Below, in pieces: positions 42,415 to 50,396 of a stretch of 61,758 nt of DNA. The notes beneath the pieces are model-generated. The model did no database searches. It had not been told where the DNA came from and was given only the letters and a program-made list of their open reading frames with translations. A program made the position numbers and the translations under genes. The number at the start of each line of letters is the position of its first letter. The stretch's first letter is position 1. The DNA comes from Pseudanabaena sp. UWO311 (GTDB taxonomy: Bacteria; Cyanobacteriota; Cyanobacteriia; Pseudanabaenales; Pseudanabaenaceae), in the NCBI RefSeq assembly GCF_006937785.1, contig NZ_SJEE01000032.1:1-61758 (forward strand), written 5' to 3'.

Positions 42415-43338
42415 TTAAGTCAATTCGCCCAAGGTTGGCTTAGAAATATGTGGCAGTCCCCAGCCTAATTTTTCACGCAAGACCTTAAAGAACTCTCCTT
42501 TTTGGAGCCGAATAAACCTTGCGGGGTATTGCGATCGCTCGACTTCAACGCGATAGTCGGGATAGACATAGCAACCAGCATTGCCATCGACAACTAACAC
42601 CAAACGATGACTATTAGCAGGTGTAACGACTGTTTTCTCGGTATTGGCAAATACTAATGCTCGTGAAGCCATCGAGTGAGCACAAATCGGAATCAGCTGA
42701 AACACAGGAATCCCTGGTTCGATCACTGGGCCACCTGCGGAGAGAGCATAGGCTGTCGAGCCTGTGGGTGTGGAAATAATCACCCCATCTGCCGCAATAT
42801 CCACGGGCATATGACGACCAATCTGCACCTCAAAATGACACATACTGGTCAATGGTTCGCGGTGAAGCACCATTTCGTTCAACGATAGTGCTTCCCAGAG
42901 TAAGCCTTGGTTGTCATAAACACGCACTGCCATCATCGATCGCTGCTCGACAACATAATTACCTTCGACAACTTGGGCGATCGCATCTTCCCAATCAGTT
43001 AGGTAAGTTTCAGTTAAAAAGCCCATGTGTCCCGTATTCACGTTTAGCACTGGTAAACCGAGAGGAGCAATTTGACGGCAAGCGGATAGTACAGTACCAT
43101 CGCCGCCCAAAGCTACTGCAAACATGACATCTTGATCAAATCCTAACGGTACTAAGCTTTCAATCAAGGTGTGACATACAGGAGCATCTGGCTTACCATA
43201 GCCCAAAATACCGCCAGTTCCCGTCGCCATAACAGTCTGGATGCCACGCTTTTCTAGCCATAACTTCATATCCAACGCAACACGTTCAGCGACAGGTTTT
43301 GCGTCGTTATATATAATCCCGACTTTTGGCACGCTCAA
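42415..43338 (-). CDS. nadK: NAD kinase
   Basis: 307 residues. The catalytic [11 protein letters not shown] motif, the NE-containing segment ([10 protein letters not shown]) and [15 protein letters not shown] are all present. It phosphorylates NAD to NADP. Cyanobacteria have two paralogues; this length and the [16 protein letters not shown]-type start fit the group 1/2 bacterial enzymes. Confidence 0.94.
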   Translation of the reverse strand: MSVPKVGIIYNDAKPVAERVALDMKLWLEKRGIQTVMATGTGGILGYGKPDAPVCHTLIESLVPLGFDQDVMFAVALGGDGTVLSACRQIAPLGLPVLNVNTGHMGFLTETYLTDWEDAIAQVVEGNYVVEQRSMMAVRVYDNQGLLWEALSLNEMVLHREPLTSMCHFEVQIGRHMPVDIAADGVIISTPTGSTAYALSAGGPVIEPGIPVFQLIPICAHSMASRALVFANTEKTVVTPANSHRLVLVVDGNAGCYVYPDYRVEVERSQYPARFIRLQKGEFFKVLREKLGWGLPHISKPTLGELT

Positions 43339-43410
43339 TGACTACCTAGACTATTCAAAAAATTTGTCAGTTTTGTAATTATATAGCAATCCAAGTTTTG
43401 CTTGGTACAT

Positions 43411-43468
43411 AAAACCCAAATAACAGAAAGGCGGTGCTTCACGCCGCCTTTCTGTTATTTGGGTTTTG
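43411..43468. repeat. Long hairpin upstream of nadK
   Basis: AAAACCCAAATAACAGAAAGGC arms; tip GTGC-TTC-ACGC is a degenerate form of GC-TTC-GC. Lies between two leftward genes. Confidence 0.85.
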
Positions 43469-43488
43469 ATTTTTTCTCTATGGATTTT

Positions 43489-43591
43489 ATACAAATTCAC
43501 AAAAGTGTAACGACACTTCTGTGAATTAAAAACCAAACCCTGTAAGGGTTTAAAAAGCACAAAATGGCTACGCCATTTTGTGCTTTGGTAT
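43489..43591 (+). repeat. Three-hairpin composite repeat, copy D
   Basis: Hairpin 1 at 43494-43527, middle AAACCCTGTAAGGGTTT, hairpin 3 at 43556-43584. The element ends on the first base of the next gene's stop codon (reverse strand). Confidence 0.88.
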
Positions 43592-45594
43592 TACGGAAGC
43601 TTCGGCAGACTATCAGCTTTGGCTTCTTTGGCTTCTTTATTTTGATTCCAAAGCAACATTCCTAATACGCCATCGAGCAACCCGCCACCGCGATCGCCAC
43701 CATTGACAGCCACATCTGGCACAACCCGCACATTGCGATCGCCGATGGTTTGCATCAGTTGCAGGGCAACATAGGAGTTACCACCAAGAGCATCGACCCC
43801 AGCACGATAGGCATCAGCCTTAGCTTCACCAGTGACTCTGATTGCTTCAGCTTCACCACTTGCTTCTTTGACTTTGGCATTGGCTTGCAGTTCAGCAATT
43901 CTCACACCTTGTTCAGCTGTGACCACATCTCTTTGGATATCCGCAAGAGATGTTTCGCGGACGAGTTCTTGTCGTTGCGTTTGGGAAATCCGCTGGACTT
44001 CGTATGTTTTGCGTTGTTCTTCCGCAATCTTGCGATCGGTGAGGGTTTGCATCAAGGTTTCAGGTGGCTCGATTTGACCTAATAATGTATCGACCGCCTG
44101 CACGTCATAAGCCTGCATTGCTGTACGAATAAAATCTGCGGCTTCAGCTTGGCGATCGCTACGGGCAATCAAGAAATCTAGGACTGTATAAGCTTGTGCT
44201 GAGTTGCGGAAGTAATTACCGACGGTAGGACGTAATACATGATCGACTAGATTTTGCATCGATCCAACACGTGAAATCACTCTTGGTGCATCCAAAGAGC
44301 CGACATGGATGATTTGGGCTACTTCTAGATTAAAGGCAAACCCATCGATAGAGCGCACATTTAAAGCTCTGAGTTTGGAATCATAGCCATGTTCTTCAGT
44401 GCGATCGCTAAAGTTCAACACAATATTAGTAGTGGGAACTAGTTCTACTTTCATAATATGTGTATTTAATGGATGCTTTCCAGGGTAAAGCGGCTCGATC
44501 CAGACACCTTTATCGCCGACGTTTACTAAATGCCCATGAGTAAACAAAGCCCCACTGACATCATCTTGAGCGCCACCGACAAAGGAGATCACCACACCGA
44601 CATAGCCGATAGGAATCTCGGTCATTTTTACCTGTTCAATTTGGGCAAACCAAGGATTAATATTCCATGAGCCTGAGAGAATTACTTGCTCTTGCAAGCC
44701 ACGACGACCGCCACCATTAATGAATAGCTGTGCATTTTGGAAATTATCATGCTCGGGAATAATCGCACCTGCGATCGCACCTGCCTCAATGGGAATTCCA
44801 TCCAGAGCTGTAACGATACCAACTTTTTCAGTCGCTACGGAATAGAGTCTTAATTCTGAAGGAGACATGCCATTTGCGGCGGCAGTAGCAGAAGTGATGA
44901 TCGTAAATAGCGCCGTATTAATTCGATAGGTTCCTGCGGTCAGAATACCAAGCTGCCTTCCTTTCTCGCCGCCAGCTAAAAGGAACTCTCTAGAGTTCTG
45001 GAAGTTATCACAGGGTACGGTTTTACCCAGAATGCGATCGGGTGGAATTGACTTACCATCGTTAGCAATAATCAACCCGATTTCACCCTGAGGAACCACA
45101 ATGACAGATTCCTTCCGAATGCCATATTGCCAAGGGTAAAAGCCAAAGTGCCACCCTGGGGCGAGGGTATCCGCTTGATAGCCAGCTTCACCATTGAGAG
45201 CTACTAATTGCCCAGGAGGTAAATCTCCCTTCAGTGAGAATTTCTTGACGACAATGCCAACTTCCCGCTCGCCAACTACGATTAGTCCTAAGATCCAGCC
45301 CATCTGTGGCAAAAAAATAAACACGACTACTACGCCACCAATTCCCCATACCCATAATGGAAAGTTGAAATCGCCAGCTTGCATCATTTGTACAGGTTGC
45401 GATCGCGTTTGATTTGTATCTTTCTGCGAAATTTGCTGGGCGACCGCCGATTCATTAATACTGACAGCAGGTAATGAGACAGTACCAAGCATAGCGATGG
45501 CTGCGCCTGAAACAAGCGATCGCTGCCAAAATTTCTTGCTAAAGTTTTGACCAATATCCTGAATATTAATTAATTTCTTCACAGGTAAAACCAC
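43591..45594 (-). CDS. SPFH/band 7 domain protein (flotillin-like, exported N-terminus)
   Basis: 667 residues. Starts with a signal or anchor region (QRSLVSGAAIAMLGTVSLPAVS) and a second membrane span (FPLWVWGIGGVVVVFIFLPQMGWILGLIVV). The central part is an SPFH (band 7) domain (LIIANDGKSIPPDRILG, GSWNINPWFAQIEQVKMTEIPIGYVGVVISF, FAFNLEVAQIIHVGSLDAPRVI), then an Ala/Glu-rich coiled coil typical of flotillins and a Gly-rich C-terminus. Longer than flotillins (about 500). Likely forms a membrane scaffold; two hydrophobic N-terminal segments and the AVAQQ site suggest that the domain is outside the cytoplasm, which is unusual. Confidence 0.8.
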   Translation of the reverse strand: MVLPVKKLINIQDIGQNFSKKFWQRSLVSGAAIAMLGTVSLPAVSINESAVAQQISQKDTNQTRSQPVQMMQAGDFNFPLWVWGIGGVVVVFIFLPQMGWILGLIVVGEREVGIVVKKFSLKGDLPPGQLVALNGEAGYQADTLAPGWHFGFYPWQYGIRKESVIVVPQGEIGLIIANDGKSIPPDRILGKTVPCDNFQNSREFLLAGGEKGRQLGILTAGTYRINTALFTIITSATAAANGMSPSELRLYSVATEKVGIVTALDGIPIEAGAIAGAIIPEHDNFQNAQLFINGGGRRGLQEQVILSGSWNINPWFAQIEQVKMTEIPIGYVGVVISFVGGAQDDVSGALFTHGHLVNVGDKGVWIEPLYPGKHPLNTHIMKVELVPTTNIVLNFSDRTEEHGYDSKLRALNVRSIDGFAFNLEVAQIIHVGSLDAPRVISRVGSMQNLVDHVLRPTVGNYFRNSAQAYTVLDFLIARSDRQAEAADFIRTAMQAYDVQAVDTLLGQIEPPETLMQTLTDRKIAEEQRKTYEVQRISQTQRQELVRETSLADIQRDVVTAEQGVRIAELQANAKVKEASGEAEAIRVTGEAKADAYRAGVDALGGNSYVALQLMQTIGDRNVRVVPDVAVNGGDRGGGLLDGVLGMLLWNQNKEAKEAKADSLPKLP

Positions 45595-46010
45595 TCTTTC
45601 AGAACTGCTGCTAATCTAGCGCAGTTGTCAGGGATTCCTCAAAATCCACTAAGAAAATTAACAAGCATCACAATATTGCCCAAGGATGGTTATTCTAAGG
45701 AGACTTCCATCCTAGCCAAGCATTGTGATCGCATAATCGACTTATGTAGTGATCTCTATTAATCACGACTCACAGTATTAGCGATCACCTTTAGGCGATT
45801 GATTGTTGATGCTACCTCGTTTGACAAAAGAATTGGGGCGTTGGAGTTTTTTTTACTGTATATGTGCTCAGTGTTAAGATTGATTTGTTGAGAATCAAAG
45901 GCTAGAATGACTGCATTGAGCTGTTAGCCTATACGTTGGGGTTGACTTTAGTTAGGGACAACAGTATAAATTGGCAATCATATCTGGTCATTTCTTTGTG
46001 GAGAAATTGT
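45595..46010. other. 416-base spacer, no gene recognised
   Basis: No convincing frame. TATATGTGCTCAGTGTTAAG at 45859-45878 differs by three bases from the 3' end of the ISKra4 remnant at 34807-34826, so a decayed insertion end is possible. Confidence 0.3.
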
Positions 46011-46406
46011 ATGGGATTAGCTGAACGAAGAGCGATCAAAGCCTTCTCAGAAGGACGGTATCTCAAGCTCAAACAAGAGATAGACGCAATAGTTGGATTT
46101 GAAATACCCATTGAGGTAAATTGGGACTCGCTCGCAACAGAGGGCTACGCTGAATTGTACGAGGATGCATTTTACAAAGTCTATTTTCGTCCACTGATTG
46201 ATGCTTTGAAAGCGATCACAATCGATGACCTCGGCAAAGAAGCCATCAAGGAAGGGCTCAAAAAAATTGTAATTGAGGACAGTGGCAGTAGTTGGCCGAC
46301 CTTTCATCTCGGTGTTTTGACTTTATCGTACTATGCTGTTTCCAATTTAGATGATTGGATGGAGCGAAAGAAAAGTATTCAAACAGAACTTGAAAAAGGG
46401 CTCTAA
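46011..46406 (+). CDS. Hypothetical protein
   Basis: Start at ATG 46011 with GGAG 9-12 bases upstream; 131 residues. Acidic, helical: GLAERRAIKAFSEGRYLKLKQEID, FRPLIDALKAITIDDLGKEAIKEGLKK, WPTFHLGVLTLSYYAVSNLDDWMERK. Compact, Trp-rich and without secretion signals. I do not recognise it; the size and composition are reminiscent of immunity-type proteins but that is speculation. Confidence 0.5.
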   Translation: MGLAERRAIKAFSEGRYLKLKQEIDAIVGFEIPIEVNWDSLATEGYAELYEDAFYKVYFRPLIDALKAITIDDLGKEAIKEGLKKIVIEDSGSSWPTFHLGVLTLSYYAVSNLDDWMERKKSIQTELEKGL

Positions 46407-46508
46407 CACTTGGAGCTAAGCATATGCACTTAGCTCCAAGTGTGGTTATCAAAATAGGAGTTGCATTATAAATTTTCACTTGCGTATTAGTCTTGGAAAG
46501 AGCTTTAA

Positions 46509-46721
46509 ATGTTTCCACAAAGCTTTCTCCCTAAATCAGCTCAACGACTGATTCTGCGTCGATTTATCGATCAGGATCTTGAACGGTTTCTTGATTATAG
46601 GCAAGATACTCAAGTTGAAGCAATTAGAACAATATTAGCATTCATATATAGAAGCCCATATTCCGCTCGCAATTGTTTTTTCTTTCATTATGACCTTCGA
46701 GTGGACTACTACAAGCTATAG
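46509..46721 (+). pseudogene. N-terminal fragment of a GNAT acetyltransferase
   Basis: The translation SAQRLILRRFIDQDLERFLDYRQDTQVEA matches the first 30 residues of RimJ/RimL-type GNAT enzymes (L-x-x-R-x-F-x-x-x-D). After residue about 33 the similarity ends and the acetyl-CoA loop is absent. The fragment runs toward the repeat element at 46762, so an insertion or deletion probably cut it. Confidence 0.5.
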
Positions 46722-46761
46722 TGATCAAATGTGCTTCTGTTTCTCCGTTCCTTGACCGTCT

Positions 46762-46822
46762 ACTAGGGGAGAGCCAAGAAAAAATATTTAGTAGTACCTA
46801 AAGCTTAATCCCCAAACAGACA
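46762..46822 (-). repeat. Element tail shared with 34859-34918 (inverted)
   Basis: CTAGGGGAGAG, CAAGAAAAAATATTTAGTAG and TACCTAAAGCTTAATCCCC match the complement of the 34859 block; the similarity runs into the left arm of the palindrome at 46806. Confidence 0.7.
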
Positions 46823-46860
46823 AGGTGCACGCTTAGCGTGCGCCTTGTCTGTTTGGGGAT
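46806..46860. repeat. Long triloop palindrome between convergent genes
   Basis: 26-bp arms with one G-T mismatch, GC-TTA-GC tip. One arm is the same sequence found unpaired in the other copy at 34859. Confidence 0.88.
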
Positions 46861-46865
46861 TAGTG

Positions 46866-48413
46866 TTACTGAATAATAAGGTTTGCTAGAAGTGTTGAGA
46901 TGTCAAGGGAATCAATGGGATGGAAAAAAGCGGTTAATCTTTGGGCGATTTTTGCAACTCCACCTTGAACATTTGACTCAACATTTAGAGGCATTACAGG
47001 GTCGTGAAGAGAAAGTCGCAATAAAAACCAACCATTTTCATCTGGGGAAGTACAGGAAACTCGGATACCTTCATAATTATTAGGAACAACTTTCCAGTCC
47101 GATTGCGAGAGCGCAAAAGCCTTTAAATCAGTAATTACGCGATCGCCTAATGCTTTAAAATCCTCCACTCCCATCTTGATTCGAAATTCTTCACTCTCAA
47201 CTGGCTCTTGCAAATTGACAATCAAATCAGTGAGAGATTTACCCGCCAGTTTCGACTTGGCTAGTTCAATTAACAGCTTACTGACTAAATATGCACCATC
47301 ATCAAGGAAATAATTTTCCTTCATTGCGCCATGTCCTGAAGTCTCGATCGCAAGCCAAGATTCTTGTCCAGACTGGTTTAAGCGGATAGACTCATTAATT
47401 ACATTTTTATAACCACGCTTAAAACGATGATGCACACCCTGCAAATCTTGCTCTATAAACTTGGTTAAGCCATCGGAAGTAATGGAATCTGTAACAATTG
47501 TTGATTGAGGATGCTCTTGTAAAACGATCGCGGAAATTATGGCAATCAAGCGATTACGATTAAGCTCCTTACCAAATTGATCGACAGCCGCACTGCGATC
47601 GACATCGGTATCAAATATAATCCCAAAATCCGCTTGATGTTTGATAACAGCTTCACAAATAGAAGCCATTGCAACCTTGTCTTCAGGATTGGGAACATGA
47701 TTGGGGAAATTGCCATCGGGTTCAAGAAACTGACTACCCGTAATATCTGCGCCCAAAGGCTGTAAAACCTTATCGGCATAAAATCCACCAGCACCATTGC
47801 CAGCATCAACGATGATTTTCAACCCTTTTAAAGGCTGCTCATAGTGTTCAGGATGATTGACAGATTCACGGATTTTAGTGACAAACTGATGCGCATAAAC
47901 GGAAATAAAATCATGTTCGGTGATTTTGCCTTGAGCAGATGAAAGTACAAATTCATTCTTTTCTGCAAGCGTGAGGATATCTGTAATATCTTTTTTTTCT
48001 AGACCACCTTGCGCCGTAAAAAACTTTAAACCATTGCGGTTAAAGGGTAAATGACTGGCTGTAAGCATAATTGCGCCATCGCAGTTAAAGCCATCAGTAA
48101 TCGTGCTCATAAACATTGCAGGCGTAGAGGCGATCGCAAAGTCATAAACTTGACTACCTAATGTATTAATTCCTGCGATCGCGGCTTGCGTTAATGCTGG
48201 GCCAGAGAGCCGACTATCGCGCCCGATGGAGATTAATAGCTCTGATGTTGGTTTATCTAATTTCTGAGATAGCCAGCTAGAGAAGGCTTTGCCTAAGATG
48301 TTAACAACTTCAGGAGTTAGGTTTACTAATTCGTCAGGTACTCCTGCGATCGCTACGCCACGAATATCGGAGCCATTCTGGAGCTTTTTCCAATTAAAAT
48401 CTTGCATTGTCAT
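46866..48413 (-). CDS. Phosphomannomutase/phosphoglucomutase family protein
   Basis: ATG at 48413 (515 residues); an ATG two codons later (48407) is equally possible. Motifs: active-site serine loop MLTASHLPFNRNGLKFF, metal-binding FDTDVDRSAAVD, sugar-binding AIETSGHGAMKE and the C-terminal phosphate-binding region (GIRVSCTSPDENGWFLLRLSLHDP). It interconverts hexose 1- and 6-phosphates. The SH in TASHLP and the long body resemble the plant-like cyanobacterial ManB group. The first reading frame start at 48461 is less likely. Confidence 0.88.
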   Translation of the reverse strand: MTMQDFNWKKLQNGSDIRGVAIAGVPDELVNLTPEVVNILGKAFSSWLSQKLDKPTSELLISIGRDSRLSGPALTQAAIAGINTLGSQVYDFAIASTPAMFMSTITDGFNCDGAIMLTASHLPFNRNGLKFFTAQGGLEKKDITDILTLAEKNEFVLSSAQGKITEHDFISVYAHQFVTKIRESVNHPEHYEQPLKGLKIIVDAGNGAGGFYADKVLQPLGADITGSQFLEPDGNFPNHVPNPEDKVAMASICEAVIKHQADFGIIFDTDVDRSAAVDQFGKELNRNRLIAIISAIVLQEHPQSTIVTDSITSDGLTKFIEQDLQGVHHRFKRGYKNVINESIRLNQSGQESWLAIETSGHGAMKENYFLDDGAYLVSKLLIELAKSKLAGKSLTDLIVNLQEPVESEEFRIKMGVEDFKALGDRVITDLKAFALSQSDWKVVPNNYEGIRVSCTSPDENGWFLLRLSLHDPVMPLNVESNVQGGVAKIAQRLTAFFHPIDSLDISTLLANLIIQ

Positions 48414-48490
48414 CTTACTTTTAAGCAGTCGCGTGCTATGCGGATGCTTACAGTCTATCAACTTATACCAATTCCCGAAAGTGTAACTAG

Positions 48491-48539
48491 ACCCAAATAG
48501 AGAAAGGCGGCGCTTCGCGCCGCCTTTCTCTATTTGGGT
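48491..48539. repeat. Perfect triloop palindrome
   Basis: 23+3+23, GC-TTC-GC tip; between two leftward genes, so it can terminate the DUF1830 gene. TACCAATTCCCGAAAGTGT just left of it (48466-48484) resembles the start of the three-hairpin repeat. Confidence 0.9.
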
Positions 48540-48548
48540 TTTATATCT

Positions 48549-48791
48549 TTAAAGTTGTCGGCAAGGAATGCGATCGCTTAAAACGGCGGTCGCGATCGCG
48601 TAAGTACTAATCTCTAAATAAGCATCAGATGGAGCCTCAAAACAAAAATCCTCTTCTGGAAAAACTGCTCTCTCAATACATTCATCTAACTCTATCTGTA
48701 ATCGAATAATTTGAATCCGTTTAGTTTGGTTAATGTAGCAATATGGCTTTTTATTAGATTTATGTAAATCAGAATTTTGCATGTCTTTCAA
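48549..48791 (-). CDS. DUF1830 family protein
   Basis: 80 residues with the DUF1830 pattern: CYINQTKRIQIIRLQIELDECIERAVFPEEDFCFEAPSDAYLEIST and the terminal DRIPCRQL. A small cyanobacterial family of unknown function. Start codon uncertain (two Met close together, MKDM). Confidence 0.8.
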   Translation of the reverse strand: MKDMQNSDLHKSNKKPYCYINQTKRIQIIRLQIELDECIERAVFPEEDFCFEAPSDAYLEISTYAIATAVLSDRIPCRQL

Positions 48792-48859
48792 ATAGGTTGA
48801 AAAAGAGTCTTTCTCTTGTAAAAACTTCTAAGTATTTTGGCATAATTAAAAAAACAAAA

Positions 48860-48902
48860 TCAAAACATTTACCGCCCGCTACGCGGGCGGTAAATGTTTT
48901 GA
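48860..48902. repeat. Perfect triloop palindrome
   Basis: 20+3+20, GC-TAC-GC tip, between two leftward genes. Confidence 0.9.
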
Positions 48903-48930
48903 GGTTTTATATTTAATTGTGCATAGCTCC

Positions 48931-49608
48931 TTAAAAGCTGCTATGCCAATGTATTGATGTGTTAGCTGTAATATTCGATTTAACTTTATTATCATGTATA
49001 CGCGCAATGCCTTTTGACAGAGAAAATGTAAACAAGAGATCTTGTTTTTCTTCTCGATATATAACTGATAGATCAGTATTATTTGCTTCTGCAAATTGGC
49101 GACACAATAACAACTCAATCCTTGCAATTATCTCGTCAACTTTGTTGAAATTAACTATATTCTCATAATCTTGAAATAGCTGATAAAAATCATTTTTGTT
49201 AGTACTTCCGCCAGAGATAGAGATAGATACTCTAACTTTATCCTGAACAATCTCAGAAGAAATTTTTATCTTCTCCTCATCAGAACTAAATTTTACGATA
49301 TTAATAATGAGATTCCTAACCATGCAGCAGATCATATCTCGACGTGCATACACAATGGAATCATGATTCATCTCAAATAAAATCTGAATCCCTCTAGGAA
49401 CTTCAATTCTAGACAGCCTCAAGATGCTATCAGATATCACCTCGTCAATCATAAATGTAGTATTTACTTCCTTGACCTTGATTGATTCAGGTACAAAATA
49501 ATTTAGAGATTTTCCTTGATATTTTGTACAAGTATTCTGGTTTGAAATTGTATTGATGTACTCAGAAAAAACTATCGATCCTTCATTTAGATTATTCATT
49601 GTTTTCAT
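48931..49608 (-). CDS. Histidine-kinase-like ATPase protein, degenerate
   Basis: 225 residues. RNLIINIVKFSSDEEKIKISSEIVQDKVRVSISISG resembles the N box and following strand of a histidine kinase HATPase domain, and the C-terminal part (ARIELLLCRQFAEANNTDLSVIYREEKQDLLFTFSL) resembles the end of that domain. The DxGxG box is replaced (ISGGST) and no H box is present, so it should neither bind ATP normally nor autophosphorylate. AT-rich and near hairpin repeats. Confidence 0.6.
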   Translation of the reverse strand: MKTMNNLNEGSIVFSEYINTISNQNTCTKYQGKSLNYFVPESIKVKEVNTTFMIDEVISDSILRLSRIEVPRGIQILFEMNHDSIVYARRDMICCMVRNLIINIVKFSSDEEKIKISSEIVQDKVRVSISISGGSTNKNDFYQLFQDYENIVNFNKVDEIIARIELLLCRQFAEANNTDLSVIYREEKQDLLFTFSLSKGIARIHDNKVKSNITANTSIHWHSSF

Positions 49609-49691
49609 CCAAATTCTTTTTTGTATTTAGATATAAACTTGATTTTGAGTTTTGAATTTACCTTTGATAAATTTAAAACCATCGTAATAAA

Positions 49692-50174
49692 TTAATAAAC
49701 AGCGATCACTTTACGTCCGATATTCTTGAGAATATACTGAGCCTGACTAGCATCGCGATCGTTGACTAGTCCTATTACTAAAAACTTGCCATCATTAACA
49801 GCTTCTAAAAATTGTAAGATGTCCAGTACATTAATTCCCAGTCCTGTCAGCACTGATGGTAAGCCATTATCTGAAGCAATATATTCCCAATGCATTGAGT
49901 TTTGATGTTCTTGATATTGGGTAGAAATGATGACAATCTGAGGTGAACTCAAACCTTGTTTCTGCATTTCTAGTACTGCATCGTTAGCTTCGTGTCTTGA
50001 AGGAAATATAGCTATAACAGTGCATATGCTTTCTGTCTCAGCTTGATCATTATCAGTTTCTTCATGAATTGCTGGTGCGATCGCATTACTATTTGCTAGT
50101 CCCAAGCCATCAATACTGGCCGCATACTTGATGAAATCTGGATTATGAGTATTTCTCTCATTTGTTATAGTCAT
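49692..50174 (-). CDS. Conserved protein with YflT/GS17M-like domain
   Basis: Start at ATG 50174, 160 residues. Core: CTVIAIFPSRHEANDAVLEMQKQGLSSPQIVIIST (beta-alpha-beta as in general stress protein 17M/YflT domains), then LTGLGINVLDILQFLEAVNDGKFLVIGLVNDRDASQAQYILKNIGRKVIAVY. Such proteins in cyanobacteria have unknown roles, perhaps in stress. The N-terminal 50 residues are low complexity. Confidence 0.5.
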   Translation of the reverse strand: MTITNERNTHNPDFIKYAASIDGLGLANSNAIAPAIHEETDNDQAETESICTVIAIFPSRHEANDAVLEMQKQGLSSPQIVIISTQYQEHQNSMHWEYIASDNGLPSVLTGLGINVLDILQFLEAVNDGKFLVIGLVNDRDASQAQYILKNIGRKVIAVY

Positions 50175-50396
50175 TTCTACACTCTCAAAAAATAATGAGA
50201 GTAAAATCAAGCGATTTGCGTCAATCTCACTCGTTACATACAGCTTTTTTTATATTCAAAAAGGGAACAAGCAATATCTTACTTAGATATTATTTGGATT
50301 TTGATTTGGTGTAAAGCCCTGTAATTATCCAATCATTGCAATGATTGATTTAATTTGCTGTAATGATTGACTTGATTGATTTAGTAATAAAACTTA

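Noticed and set aside
43750-44082. 110-residue frame antisense to the SPFH gene
   Set aside because: Shadow of a long conserved coding region; Ser/Phe-rich composition from the opposite strand of Glu/Lys coiled-coil codons.
45859-45878. Match to the 3' end of the ISKra4 remnant
   Set aside because: Only 17 of 20 bases and no further coding similarity; too short to call an insertion sequence.
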